DNA from: Clonostachys chloroleuca
Taxonomy: Eukaryota > Ascomycota > Sordariomycetes > Hypocreales > Bionectriaceae
NCBI GenBank assembly: GCA_037952775.1
Contig: JBANAY010000004.1
Coordinates: 8,556,001 to 8,620,000 of the forward strand
Length of the DNA stretch: 64,000 nucleotides
Direction of reading: 5' to 3'
Each line of letters opens with the position of its first letter. The first letter of the stretch is position 1. Made by a program: the position numbers and the translations under genes. Of this stretch, positions 48,267-59,318 are shown piece after piece. The notes beneath the pieces are model-generated. The model ran no database searches. It worked only from the letters and a program-made list of their open reading frames with translations, and was not told the DNA's origin.

Positions 48267-49365
48267 CTCAACCGCCTTGGAAAAAGTAGGTGTAGGTGTC
48301 CGCATGCTTTATGTTATTCTCTGCAGGCAATTGAAGCAGCTTGTCATATCCATACACACCAATGTCAGGAAAACCCTTCAGCCCATGGCTGAATTCACGG
48401 ATAACGGCACTCGCCTTATCTCCTTGATGGCACTTGTCATTGACTGGCTGCTTGAACTAAGGGGGGCATAGAACGACTTCTTTTCTAAAGGAGTATGCAG
48501 GAACGCCACGATTCCTTTCACAAAATTTAGTGTCTTTGCAGCCGATAGACAATTACCCCAAAGTCGATCTCTTGCATTCCCTTGCAATGTCATCAAACAC
48601 TTTGGCCACGATTTCCCGAGTATTGCGGCTATCAGATTTGAAGTACTCCTTCATCCTCTTGGGCGGGCCGCTCCTGGCTGCCTTGGCTGCTTGCTTGGAA
48701 TTTTTCTGACAAAGCGACAAGGCATTATTGACAATGTTCTGCTGATTTCTGTCGCAAGTTTGTCGAACAAAGGCGGAACGCTTGATCTCCTCTTGTATCT
48801 GAGAGGCGGAATTTGGCCTTCGCCTCAGGACCGTCCACCTTGGTGACAAATTCGGATGAATAGGGGATTATTCCCGTAACTTGGGTTGATGCCGGTTCGA
48901 CGTATTGGAGATAACCAGATGCCTGGATCTCGAAGCCGCCACCAGCTGAGAGACCATTAAATTTGGCCACGTCGAATGTCTTGTCCAGGCTGCCTCCGGC
49001 AAGCAGCTTAAAGAAGGCCGTCTGGGCAAGAGTATTCATATCGATATATGGACGGATACCTTGGAATTCGACATTATTTTCTGGTCACCGCCTTAGCTCA
49101 TGTTGTGTAAATACATTTCATGACAGTGGTTAGAACACGTACCTCCAGGGAATACATTGACCCTCTCCAACTCTACATCATCGATAATGCTACCAACCTT
49201 CAGGATATTTAGATCCTTATCATGATGACTGGTCACGGTTGCTTTGACGGTGGTGTTTCCTATGTTTTCAATCTTCACTTCAACGGACGGGGATGAAGGT
49301 GACGATTCAATAGGACTTGCTGCTCCCAATCAGACAAGTGAAAGAAGGCTTAGGAGCTTCATCAT
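48267..49365 (-). pseudogene. M35 deuterolysin metalloprotease relic
   Basis: Minus-strand pieces follow the M35 family from end to end: a signal peptide (MMKLLSLLSLV), prodomain (SVEVKIENIGNTTVKATV, VNVFPGG, VEFQGIRPYI), the mature start after IKRSAFV, SRNTREIVAKVFDDIA, GDKASAVIREFSH and HADTYTYFF. A GTACGT intron near 49143-49083 is still readable. Lesions: TGA at 49332-49330 inside the signal peptide; a frameshift near 48815; a TAA after STLG; a TAG after CPP. The zinc motif HExxH (48399-48385) also reads R-E-F-S-H. Deuterolysins are secreted zinc proteases with HExxH and a downstream Asp, so this copy is catalytically dead. It is the most degraded gene in the window. Confidence 0.8.
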
Positions 49366-49366
49366 G

Positions 49367-49394
<28 letters not shown>
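49367..49394. repeat. 28-base poly(A) (poly(T) on minus)
   Basis: An unbroken run of 28 A lies one base from the former start codon of the M35 relic, in its 5' leader. Such runs are length-unstable and hard to sequence. Confidence 0.9.
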
Positions 49395-49398
<4 letters not shown>

Positions 49399-49495
49399 TG
49401 AGCCAGAATCAATGCTTGTTAGGGTTCTCAGATGTGCAAGCCAGAGGTTGTCCTTGTATTGATGAAGGTGTGTTCTAATGCGGGGGATTCTGTAG

Positions 49496-49504
49496 CCTTT
49501 TATA
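49496..49504 (-). promoter_or_regulatory. TATA box of the M35 relic
   Basis: TATAAAAGG on the minus strand, about 130 nt upstream of the former ATG. It is still intact although the gene is broken. Confidence 0.45.
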
Positions 49505-50114
49505 TTCATCTTGCGCCTTCAAATCCTGCTATATGTAGATGTACATGAGCCCTGACTTCAGGTGTTACCCTCGTATTTCGACCTACCGAACCTCAGAGCT
49601 AATCTCAAGCTTTCTTTTCCGTCAGCGCATGGTTTAGAAGGAGCTGAGACCTGATTGTCGTTCATCGGAATGCTAGGCTTACTTGTCTTAGCCTTTCGCA
49701 TGCAAGCCCAGGGGGCCGCGAGCATTCCGTTTTGAGACACTCAGCCGCTACCTTAAAATAGCACGCAAAATGACCAAAGCCTCGAGTTTATTACAACTAA
49801 GCATCTACAAGTGACACAATTCTTAGACATTCTAGTTTGCTTCTCGCGAAATGGCGCGATGGCTTTCGTAATTTAGGCAACTGGGTGCCTTTCGTCTATT
49901 GTTGCTGCCTAGCTCTCGCAAATACTCATCGCAGCTATTTATCGATGACTTACTATGATAGATGAGCTGACAGGGAGAACACAACATGCTTCCAGATCTA
50001 TCGGCCCGGCCTTTTTGTTATCAGAATCCCAGAAGGAATATGGGCCACTGAGAGGCTTGTAGATGGGTGAAGTGTAAAAAGATCTTAAAATATTGTAACT
50101 CGTGCGGTAGAAAC
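49505..50114. other. intergenic, no supported gene
   Basis: The open frame at 49558-49740 minus is short and featureless. No RNA gene or repeat was seen. Confidence 0.45.
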
Positions 50115-50399
50115 ATGAAATTTTTCACTTTAGCTCCTATCACGGCTTCTGTCGTTCCGTGTTTTACACACAAGATATCGCCTGAACTTACTAGGCGCCA
50201 TGCTGGTCTCTCCAGTCGATTTGCTGCCGGGGCTGGGCAGTTCAAGCCAGACCGAATGCTTAAATGTGATCTCTCTGAGTTGAGCACGCGAGTGGGGAAC
50301 ATCACGGTCAAGATCACTATGGAAGCTCCCTACTATGATAGTCTTAAGAATGATACTTGTGTGCTCACCCCCGATGTCACTGCCTGTACTTACTACTAG
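50115..50399 (+). CDS. possible small secreted protein
   Basis: Starting at 50115 gives 94 aa beginning MKFFTLAPITASVV, a signal-peptide-like start although two prolines and a threonine weaken its core. The mature part contains NITVKITMEAPYYDS and ends CVLTPDVTACTYY, with three or four cysteines. Small secreted proteins of this kind are common in fungi, some acting as effectors; nothing here shows that role. The reverse strand is also open, and no homologue is recognised, so it may be non-coding or a decayed gene. Confidence 0.35.
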   Translation: MKFFTLAPITASVVPCFTHKISPELTRRHAGLSSRFAAGAGQFKPDRMLKCDLSELSTRVGNITVKITMEAPYYDSLKNDTCVLTPDVTACTYY

Positions 50400-51416
50400 C
50401 CACGCTCCGAGTCCCTCCGGCAAGACATGTCTGAGAACGAACTAGGTGTTCCTTTGTAAACTCAGCCATGGCAAATCCCCACCTCCGGCCCAGGCCATTG
50501 GATGTCCCCGTGTCGGTTATCATGAAAAAAAGGTGTAGTGTTGAAAATATACTTCCACTGATCTCGGCCAAAGGTTGAAATAGAACGACTGGAGAGCTGG
50601 TCGGTCGCTTGTCATGCTGCAGAGTCTTGGCATGTGAACATAATTAAAACTACCTGCATTGAAATAATCTCCAGGATGGAAAACCAGTTGGAGTTCTAGA
50701 GCCGATACAAGTAGCCGCGTTGCCCAAGCTACGATTATTATATTACCAAGTAACTCTTGGGCTTCGATTTGCCTCTCCGCGCCGTGCTGATTCAGAGGTT
50801 GGAATTCTACGGCGGTTGAAAACTAGCAGCGTCAACTCGAATACCTATCAACATTATCGTCAGTCAACTAATGCTTAATGGACATTGGCCTCACTGCTTC
50901 AGTCAACGGCACTGATATTTTTAACAAAGCACTTCAAATATGGCCTTCATATGCTCAGTAGTTAAGGATCTTTACCACATATATCTGCGCAGCGCACAGT
51001 ATCAATTGAGTCTGCTGCCTTACTTATCTACCCACGGGGAAGTCTCTATCTGTCGGAACTCTGCTCCGGCTCTCCTATTACTATATTCTTCTTCTGGTGA
51101 GAGGGCGCTAGCAGGATATTATAGAAACACTGTTCTACACGACCCGAAATTTTACACAAATCCCAATCATATCTCGCTGGCTAGGGCGTCGTCGATAACT
51201 AGTATCGACTACCATTCCTTTATCGTGTCGTCTATAAGCTGCGAGTCCCAACTACCTAATGCCGGTTTACTGCCGCTGCCACACTCATGTTGGAGCCAGT
51301 TGCTAATATTATCCACCTCGTCTAGATCATCAGCTTCGGAGCTTTCATCCTCGCCAAGATTTGCACAATCCTGGTTGCCGAGGTTTTGGCTGTTGTAGCT
51401 GTGGTCCGAATATAGT
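50400..51416. other. intergenic, weak coding signal only
   Basis: An open plus frame at 50940-51398 (Ser/Leu-rich) is overlapped by an acidic minus frame (51209-51439, SNWLQHECGSGSKP). Neither has a recognised domain, and at most one can be real. No gene is called. Confidence 0.4.
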
Positions 51417-51713
51417 ATGTTAGGAGAAGGAATCATCATGCTTTCAGATCCCAGAATATCTATGAATGGCGGTGAACGGGGAATTAACCTCGATGTCGGA
51501 TTTGAGGATGACAGGGACGACGAGGGAGGCGGAATGCGCGCATACTGCGATATTCACTTGATGCGAATTATGAGGGACCAGCCTCGATACCATTGTGATT
51601 CATGCCTCGAGGCAGATTTCGACGCGTGCCCACGATGCGTAGAGCTAGGAGGAGGGCGCTTGGATGAATCGCACATGCTGATATATTACGCTACATCCCC
51701 GCGGAGGTATTGA
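51417..51713 (+). CDS. small ZZ-type zinc-finger-like protein
   Basis: 98 aa. Residues about 43-85 read YCDIHL...RYHCDSCLEADFDACPRCVELGG...DESHML. The C-x2-C, D-F-D-x-C-x2-C and trailing His order is that of ZZ fingers, which bind two zinc ions and mediate protein contacts. The N-terminus is acidic. The protein is much shorter than usual ZZ proteins, where the finger is one of several domains. It may be a C-terminal exon whose upstream exons I could not join, or a remnant. No intron evidence was found. Start chosen: the ATG at 51417; ATGs at 51438 and 51462 are alternatives. Confidence 0.45.
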   Translation: MLGEGIIMLSDPRISMNGGERGINLDVGFEDDRDDEGGGMRAYCDIHLMRIMRDQPRYHCDSCLEADFDACPRCVELGGGRLDESHMLIYYATSPRRY

Positions 51714-52051
51714 GCAGGCAATTTTCTAATAACTATTTATGTTGGAATTATCTATGTAGTTTTGAATACTCTACACAGTATGATAACCTTCCGCAAGCGA
51801 GTTTTAGTCAGATTATGATTTTACAATATACCTAGTGAGGAGGTTCCTGTATGATAGAGAAGATATCGCCAGCCTGGCAATGCGCTATTCGCAAAAAATT
51901 AGTAATGGATGAGAGGCTAGTCTAAGCATATCTCCTATGTGCAAGTCTAAGGGGGATTTTAAACTGAGATTTGGGCCGTAGAGTATATATGCTAGATACA
52001 ATATTTGGCTTCCCTCACGCACTCATCCTCTTCTGAAGCGTGCAGCCGGCC
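51714..52051. other. intergenic, no gene
   Basis: Convergent 3' flanks of the plus-strand ZZ frame and the minus-strand Reg1-like gene. AT-rich; no element recognised. Confidence 0.5.
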
Positions 52052-52929
52052 CTAGGATTTAAGTGTTTTTGTTGGAAGCATTGCCATGGTTGCTTCTGGA
52101 GAGGAAGAGGTCCGTCGATGATTCCCCAACACCCTTCTGCCAGCCGCAGCAAGCTGTAGCGATCTGGTTAGCTTCAGAAAGAAACTTTCGCCTGATGCAG
52201 TGTCATTGCCGTCGACAGAGACGCGCTGCTCGACCTTGTCGTCAAAATGAACACCTTTCCTTACTGGCGCCTTGGCAGCCCCGGTAGCTTCATGGGACAA
52301 GTAGGCCGAAGATTGGGTTGCTTGAATAAAAACATCTGATTTTCGTCTCTCTTTTAAGATTGACCCTATTAATGGCCTGGAGTAAGGTAATAAAGCATGG
52401 GGCCTGGCCTGTCCACCGGAGCCATCATCGGTATGTAATCGAAATGGTCCATATAGGTATCCGATGTCCCTCAGCCTGTTATACATTAGTTGATTTGTTG
52501 CTTTAGTCCAAGGTGGTGATGATCGTACCAGTTTATTGTATTAGGTGGCACTGTTCTCAAGTTGTGCTTGCGTTTCGCCCACGCTCTCCAGATGGCATTC
52601 TCTAAACGTGATTCGACGGCTGTATATCTTCGGTGCGACGTTATATATTTCCAGGACCACCAGAGATGCTCTTCCTCCCAGCTGTAGTCGAGGTAGTCGA
52701 TGTTGCCGCCGTATTGGCAAGGCCAGGCGCTGTCATCTGCGGCATACCGCGGACTGGAATGCTTTGCCACGCCTATTGGGCTTCTATCGCTAGCTCGAGT
52801 GTCGCCTGAGTTGCGAGAGGTTGAGTTAGGTCTTTGGGATTGTTCGCAAGTTGTAGATACACTGTAGACTTCCTGCTTATCGTCGCTAGGGAGGATATTG
52901 CTCTTGGGGTGCGGTGAAGTGTAAGGCAT
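52052..52929 (-). CDS. short Reg1-like protein: GATA-like domain plus PP1-docking motif
   Basis: Two exons (52929-52529, 52475-52052) encode 274 aa; the intron is 53 nt, GTACGA...CTAAT...ACAG. Residues about 107-145 (SRLENAIWRAWAKR, LRTVPPNTINW, LRDIGYLYGP across the splice) match the fungal domain annotated as areA GATA-like (DUF1752). Further on, SRPLIGSILKERR and RKGVHFDDKVEQRVSVD (about 206-222) resemble the Reg1 region that docks Glc7/PP1: K-G-V-H-F fits the RVxF motif. Reg1-type proteins target PP1 in glucose repression. This one is far shorter than Reg1 of yeast (over 1000 aa) but reads through cleanly. It has a Ser-rich N-terminus and no membrane span. Role inferred from motifs only. 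Confidence 0.75.
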
Positions 52930-53257
52930 GATTGATAAGAGTAGGTTGTCTTCTCGCGAGGATGGATTCTTTAGAATTGCTGGATGGGGTGTGGTAGTGT
53001 ACCTAAAATGATCCTCTCTCTAGCTTGAAGTGACGTAGCAGAGAAATACGGTGTAACGCGGGCATAATATGTGGACTTGCACATGCAAAAGCCCCTCTTT
53101 TCACAGACTAGGGCCGAGTTGTATCCAGACGGCGATTATGTGTGGAAAGGGTACGACAGTGCGGGTGCCTGTCTCCCGTGTTACCTCACAAGGGTCTTTG
53201 GGTCACGTTATTAGGTACGGACTACTTAATACTAGTCGAAATGGAGGGTATTAGTCC
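52930..53257. other. divergent intergenic region
   Basis: Promoter space between the minus-strand Reg1-like gene and the plus-strand 219-aa frame. Small overlapping frames (53069-53254, 53142-53402) are not supported. Confidence 0.5.
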
Positions 53258-53917
53258 ATGCCCCGCCCTGCCAGCACATTCCACTTCCAGTCATATTACC
53301 CCCGAACCTACCCATCGCCAGTCTCGTCAATCGAAACCCCAGCTATTGCAATTATGGATAATGATTCATCCATGGCTTGGCCGGCCTGGAAATTCGGAAT
53401 GAAGAGAGCAGACCTCTTTACCACTCTTCATGACCAGTACAATACTTACTCATGCCCCATCCAGGAAGATACTGCCTTTTACCACGATATTTTTGAAACT
53501 TCCCACCAGGCCCATTCTATAGCTGAATTCCACCTGCTGGCGAGCAGTCGCAAGCAGCAGCGCCTCGAAGAGTTAAACGATGCTTTTCTATCTGCAAGCC
53601 TTGAGATCATCGGAAATCCAAATCTCATTAGGTCGCCTCAATGGGAACACGCACTGCACCTGTTCCGTAACAGATCCCTGGATTCCCTTGTTCGTTTTTT
53701 TGCTTCATATCTGCCCGAGGATCACATTTGGTATTCGCTGCACCACGCCACTGCTTCCGTCGGCAGTAGTTCTAATCCTGCGGATGAGCCCGATGAAGAG
53801 TGCGAGCATGCCCCGGAAAATAATTGTTCTTTAGCTGGAAGAAAGAGAAAATATTCTGGAGGGATCGACTTGTTGGAAAGTCGTGCTACCTTCACTAGCG
53901 TTAGAGAGGGGGTTTGA
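53258..53917 (+). CDS. hypothetical protein, 219 aa
   Basis: A single open frame from ATG 53258; an internal ATG at 53354 (MDNDSSMAWPAWKFG) is an alternative start giving 187 aa. The body is helical and soluble-looking (AEFHLLASSRKQQRLEELND, WEHALHLFRNRSLDSLVRFF). Near the C-terminus an acidic stretch (DEPDEECEHAPE) is followed by GRKRKYS, a possible nuclear localisation signal. No domain is recognised. It faces the Reg1-like gene head-to-head, 328 bp apart. Confidence 0.55.
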   Translation: MPRPASTFHFQSYYPRTYPSPVSSIETPAIAIMDNDSSMAWPAWKFGMKRADLFTTLHDQYNTYSCPIQEDTAFYHDIFETSHQAHSIAEFHLLASSRKQQRLEELNDAFLSASLEIIGNPNLIRSPQWEHALHLFRNRSLDSLVRFFASYLPEDHIWYSLHHATASVGSSSNPADEPDEECEHAPENNCSLAGRKRKYSGGIDLLESRATFTSVREGV

Positions 53918-55574
53918 CTGGGAAACCTTGTAACATATATCTACCCGATTTCCATGAATACTATTGTCCTTGTTTATTTCTCATTGCTTACCACTTGGTT
54001 ACCTTTTGACTCTTACGGGGCCTATATACTTGCACTTAGGCTGTCATTAACCATGATCCAGAAAGATAGTAACCTTGCGTGGTGTATTCTCAACACGATG
54101 GTGAAGATGACGCCGCGCCACACGTGACACGAATATCAAGACTTGTTCTTAGTGAACCAGGGAAGGGGCGTCTTCCGATCGCGTATCGTCCTCCAAGCCA
54201 ACATCTATTGACTGCTCAAAAGCTTGGCTTGACCACTGCGCTAGCATTCAACAGTCCCTGTCCCTTGCGGTCCGCGGCGAATAAGTCCGCGCTCAGTCTT
54301 CTGAACATCGGAATGGCCTTTGATTGGTATTCAAATTTCCCTGTCGGACATGGAATTGCTTGTTTGCGGCAAAATGGAACAATGGAGTCTCTCCCGCCCT
54401 ATTTCGCCTATGCACCTCCATTCTCCTTTGCACTATCTCTTCAATCGAATTGGTTCTCCATATGGGGTCTAGCGACAAGGAGGATGAAGAATTACTGTTT
54501 CTATCTTTGATTAAGTAGATATGAGCATTTTCATAGGTACGGGCTTGTTTGGAGAGCGGTAATAATATAATATTTTAACTTTGCGTAGCATAATAAGGTA
54601 ACAAGGGGTCTTTAGATCCTTAGCTGTACATAAATATAAGGGGTTATATCGTAAGGAATAAGGGTCAAATTAACTGACTGATCGCGATGCCCGTGTCTCC
54701 GGGCTATCTATACTAGCTACCAAATACATAATCAGAGGTACGAGTAAAAACCAGTGGTCAGATTCATCCAGCTAGCTAGACTACAGATTATAGGTAAAAA
54801 GAGGCTCGAGAGGTCACACTGCTACCCCTAATATTAAAGAACTAGGAGACTATCTAAAATAAACCTTTTTTTTATACCCGCTGCCATATCCAATTCGTCG
54901 TGTCAACACATTAGGCAGTTTCTCTTTCGGTTTTGCCTAATTGAAAGGCTTCAATTTTCGTCTTGGTGACAATTCCGGCCCCTATATAGTCATGAAATCT
55001 ATCTCTTAATGATGATCTTCATATCTACTCTTCTAATGTATCTTTGATCTGTTGACACTTAGTACTTGAATCCATTCGTTTAGCGAACCTTTCTGTCCCA
55101 GTCATGATAGATTCCTAAACTCTTGTTACAATTTCCACCCATATAGTCCCAATGCCTTTGCTGTTGATTGAATACCACATCCTGTACTCTTATCATCTTT
55201 ATTGGGAGGGTAGCGACAAAAGATCTCGTCCTTGCATATCAAGCCCTTATGCCGAATCGAAACGCGTCCACTTTTCGTCCGGCGCGAAGGTCTAAGCAAA
55301 CGAGCGCCGGCTCTTTGCCCGCCAAGACCTTGACGAGGATGAGACCCGACGCGAGCAAGGTCCGGTTCTCTGGCTTGCAATCGATAGAGAAGCCTTCCGC
55401 CTTTCTCCTTGTGAAGATGGAGTTAAACGGCCCTTTCGTCACCAGCAAATTCTCGTACTCCATAGTAATCAGGTAGGTCAGCAAATCTTGCTGGTCACGC
55501 TGTGTAGCTCGCTCAAGCTCCGACACGCAACTCGGCGGTGAAGGAAGTCTCTCCAGGACCATTCGACGACTCGG
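53918..55574. other. 1.6 kb without a firm gene
   Basis: A plus frame at 54079-54510 and a minus frame at 55239-55616 (with ELERATQRDQQDLLTYLI and NRTLLASGLILVKVLAGKEP) are open. The minus one looks protein-like and may be a fragment of an unknown gene continuing in another frame toward 55126. Around 54520-55100 the DNA is AT-rich and featureless. Confidence 0.4.
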
Positions 55575-56782
55575 ATGCTTTTGGCGATGAGCATGACTAA
55601 TGCTGCGATAATCCATGCGTACGAGGTGAATCCGAAGGGATCAACACCCTTAAGCGCAATGCCGCTATCCTTGATAAACGTACCCAGAAAAATACAGCAT
55701 CAAACCACCGACTGCGATGATAGCGCACACGCCGACAACGGTGTAGTCAGCCAACTGTCAAAAATTGTCCTCAATGAGGACCCTTTCAAATCACTTCAAT
55801 TTCCCACGGACAAGAAGGAATTCATTCGGAGGCTGGTAGAAGGCTTCAAAAGCGACAGAAACAACTCGTACGACGACGTTGTTGACGGAAAGGGCAAGGG
55901 ATTGATCTTCTTGCTTTACGGTCCACCTGGACTTGGGAAAGCACTGACTACAGGTAAGTCCTTCGATGAACATGCGAACTACAATGAATGTGCAGTTACT
56001 CATGTGGGCGAACAGGGAGTATTGCTGAGGTGGCACAACGGCCACTGTATCACGTGAGCACAGGCGAGCCCAGCACTCGTGTAAGCTCATTGGAGAGAGA
56101 GCTGCTAGAAATATTTGAGATGGGTGCCCGATGGGATGCAGTTGTGCTTTTGGACGAAGCCGATGTCCTTATGAGCAGAAGAACAGCAGATAATTTGGAG
56201 CGCAATTCGGTCGTCGCAGGTATGTCTCCTTATTAATTGCACCGTCTCGATGGCCCAAAGCCAACCCGCATTTTCAGTGTTTCTACGCATGCTCGAATAA
56301 TGCAGTGGCATGCTATTTCTCACCACCAACCGACGGGATGACTTTGATAACGCCTTCTTCGTAAGTACTCTACTTCATAGTATGATGATTCTTCTGAGGT
56401 TAATTTTCTAGTGAAGAATCGGATACACGTAACTATCGAATATGTTGAGCTTGACGCCGTGTCACGAACCAACATCTGGCGTGAAGCTCTCAAAACAAAT
56501 ACCAAACCATCCACATGGACAGATGAAATGTACATGGTTCTTGGTCGCCTAGCCCTCAATGGCCGAGACATTAAGAATTATGTGCGCACAGCGCATGCGT
56601 TCACGACAGCAGTAAAAGGCGAAGATCTCACACTAGCGCAGGTCTTGATTGTGCTTCGCAACAGTCTACCAGGCTCTAGCATTTCAGGGAGCATCCCATC
56701 TCACACGCTGGGGAGTACTAGGGAAGAAATACTACAGGAGTTAGATAAGTTGGAATTAAAGATAAGGGACAGACTAATTTAG
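55575..56782 (+). pseudogene. AAA+ ATPase (fungal large AAA family) fragment with nonsense change
   Basis: Exons read to 55953, 56016-56219, 56278-56360 and 56417-56782, with GT-AG introns of 62, 58 and 56 nt. Motifs: DPFKSLQFPTDKKEFIRRLV, GKGKGLIFLLYGPPGLGKA (Walker A), AEVAQRPLYHVSTGE, AVVLLDEADVLM (Walker B), LERNSVVAVFLRMLE, LFLTTNRRDDFDNAF (sensor 1), NRIHVTIEYVELD and a C-terminal lid. This is the fungal AAA family usually over 600 aa with a long N-terminal half, most of which is missing. A TAA at 56298-56300 replaces the residue after RMLE. Walker A ends GKA where GK[T/S] is expected, removing the Mg-coordinating hydroxyl. Both argue for a dead copy. Exact 5' limit unknown. Confidence 0.75.
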
Positions 56783-58134
56783 TTATATGAAAAAATTAGA
56801 CTTAGACCTGATATTATCACTAGTTACTATTATATAATAAAAAGACGGAGGAATATATACGTACATTTCAATAGCGCAACAGCCTGGAATTAATGCTACC
56901 GGCAGATTAGCGATACCCAGCCTAGAGAAGCATACGTTTCCCCTGGAGTAGCACGAATTTCCTTCATAATGAACAAATAGCTCTTTAGCGGGATCAAAGA
57001 CTCCAAGATAGGGCAAGTTCGAACTCAAGAATAAACACTGCAGTAGGCACACAACAGATATATATATCTCTAGGATAGTAATGGCCGAAGCTTGTATTTA
57101 ACTTATTACATTACTAATTTAAGATGATCAAATGAATTTCAATGACCTCGAGTCCAACCCCAACCTCAATTGTCAGCTAAAACGATATATTATAAAAGTC
57201 CTATTTAAAGTTTTGCGACGATGCGGATATCACAAGGCTCTGCAGTCGGATAATACTCGCCACAGTAATACTGATATAGGTTATCAGTAGGGGATATCTG
57301 GCAGTAGGGGGTAGATAAAGACTTACAAACTACTAACACCAAACATTAATACAGTGCTAATCTTTTTCTTCCAATAAAGACGCAGCCGTTTTAGCTCCCA
57401 CAGCGGTATCGAGAGCATCCAGATATCAATGGCGACATTGATAGCCGCATGAACCCAAGAAAGCAGACCGAAGTCTAGACAATGGCCCTTCTGCAACCCA
57501 TCCCACTGTGTCCAGAAATATGTCGTTCCGTATTTCTATTAGGCCGCTGCGGAGAACCCTGACATTTACCCTGCATTCTACACCACACTCGGGTGGATCT
57601 AACGAACGGAAACTCGGCTTAATGAAAAGGGCAGTCGGTGTATGGCCGGACCGCGCTATGTAACCCACCGCAATTGATGAAGTCTCTAGAAGACAAGGTT
57701 CCGAAGGGGTCGGCATCAGTCCGCGCCTAACCGCGATTGTAGGAGCAACATGTTGAACGTCCTCCTAGCTAGCATGACCACTTGGGGATAAAAGGGATAT
57801 GCATAGATGGAGCAGTTTCTCCGCCTCGCTATACCAGTTTCCCCGTATTCACCTAAAAGACTCAGGGAACATGTAGGTCGGCCTTACGGTCGGCTTCCTA
57901 TAGGTTGCATGACTCGGATGTGGGAAGCTTCTCTCGGTGGAATGAAAGGCGAACCGGCATACTCCTCGCCATTACGGCACAGTTGGCTCGGGATGATGAC
58001 TCGTCATCTATCGGGCGCACAGGGCCTTCCATATTCAACTTCCATCTGTCCGAAGGCAATAGTATGGAAACATTTACGCGTTGAGCAAATGTGCGAGTGC
58101 TGAGCATAGGGTGACGATGTTAGCCCAGGGTGTT
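56783..58134. other. intergenic, no supported gene
   Basis: Minus frames at 56783-57052 and 57426-57716 and a plus frame at 57807-58103 are open but overlap others and show no domain. AT-rich in 56790-57320. Nothing else was identified. Confidence 0.45.
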
Positions 58135-58140
58135 TATAAA
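58135..58140 (+). promoter_or_regulatory. TATA box of the CE16-like esterase
   Basis: TATAAA exactly 100 nt upstream of the ATG at 58240, within GTTTATAAAGG. Confidence 0.5.
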
Positions 58141-58239
58141 GGCCATTCCATCCATGATGGCCTAATGCAAAGAGGCCAGGATACAACCCAAGCTAGCTGA
58201 GAAATAAACTTCTGGTCGGACCGCGATCACATTCTGGCC

Positions 58240-59318
58240 ATGCGTCATATACTTTGCTTTCTCTTGCTTTTCCTTGCCAATTTTGGGTGGGCGACGCCAC
58301 ATTCTGCGTTTCGAGCCGACAATAACTGGGCTGGTTTCCCAAATTTGAAGTCTCTTCACATATTGTAGGACATCATTCCGAAGGAGGTCTCCCCATCATG
58401 AGTCCTGAAACTAACTCACTGGTAGTGGGGACTCCTATTCGCGGACTGGGTTTGATCCTTCAGGAACCCAGCCATTCTTCACCAACCCTCTAGGCAACCC
58501 GTCATATCCAGGAAGGACCAGTTCCAACGGTCCAAACTGGGCTGGCTATCTGACCACAAAGTACAATGATTCCTCAATCCTGGCCTACAATTTCGCGGGT
58601 AGCGGCGCCACGCTCGATAAATCCATCGTCGACAACAACGGGTACGATGTCATTCGAGAAATTGACGAAGGTTATCTTCGTTACTACGGCAATGACACGA
58701 TCGAATCGTCAACGTCTCTCTTCGTAGTATGGATCGGCATAAATGACATCACAAACAGCTACCTGGAGAGGAACGACACTACTCACTCGTCCATTTTCAA
58801 AAGCTTCCGTTATCGGATTGACAGCCTCTACGACACGGGGGCGAGGAACTTCCTCTTACTGTCCATTCCACCTCTTGAGCGGGCACCCCGAACAACACAA
58901 TCCAGTGATGCTGAGAATCGCGTCCCACTCATGAAGGATGCTGTACAAGATTGGAACGAGCGACTAAGGATATTCAAGCAGCGAATTCAATACTTGCACT
59001 CTGATGTAAACGTGTTTCTTTTCGATACATACTCCCTGTTCCAGAAGGTCATCGATGATCCAGCCCAATATGAAGAAACTGCCGTATACAAAGATACAGC
59101 GACGTATTGTTCAGCTTATCAAAGGTAGCGGACCTCTCTTTTTTCAGGCGGAAACCTTATGCTAACGCTCTTATAGTGGCACGGATGAGATTGACACAAA
59201 ACTAGACGAGTGTGAGTTTGCGGCAAATGAGTACTTATGGCTGAATAGCATGCATCCTACGTCTCCGATCCACGAAGTACTGGCGAAGCAAGTGGCGAAA
59301 GTCCTGAAGGCTCAATAA
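58240..59318 (+). CDS. secreted SGNH acetylesterase, CE16-like
   Basis: Three exons (58240-58364, 58426-59124, 59177-59318) encode 321 aa, clean in frame. The signal peptide is MRHILCFLLLFLANFGWA. Block I GDSYSRTG is completed by splicing (about residue 43). Others are NFAGSGATLD (block II region), WIGIND (block III, about 143-148) and NSMHPTSPIHEVLA (block V His, about 299). These, with WAGYL and the length, match fungal CE16 acetylesterases, which remove acetyl groups from oligosaccharides of hemicellulose or pectin outside the cell. Introns are 61 and 52 nt. The adjacent CE12 and GH78 genes suggest use in pectin side-chain breakdown. The protein has several N-x-S/T sites. Confidence 0.85.

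Noticed and set aside
50940..51398. 152-codon plus frame
   Set aside because: Ser/Leu-rich composition, with an equally open antisense frame and no recognisable feature.
54079..54510. 143-codon plus frame
   Set aside because: No domain, poor start context and no partner exons.
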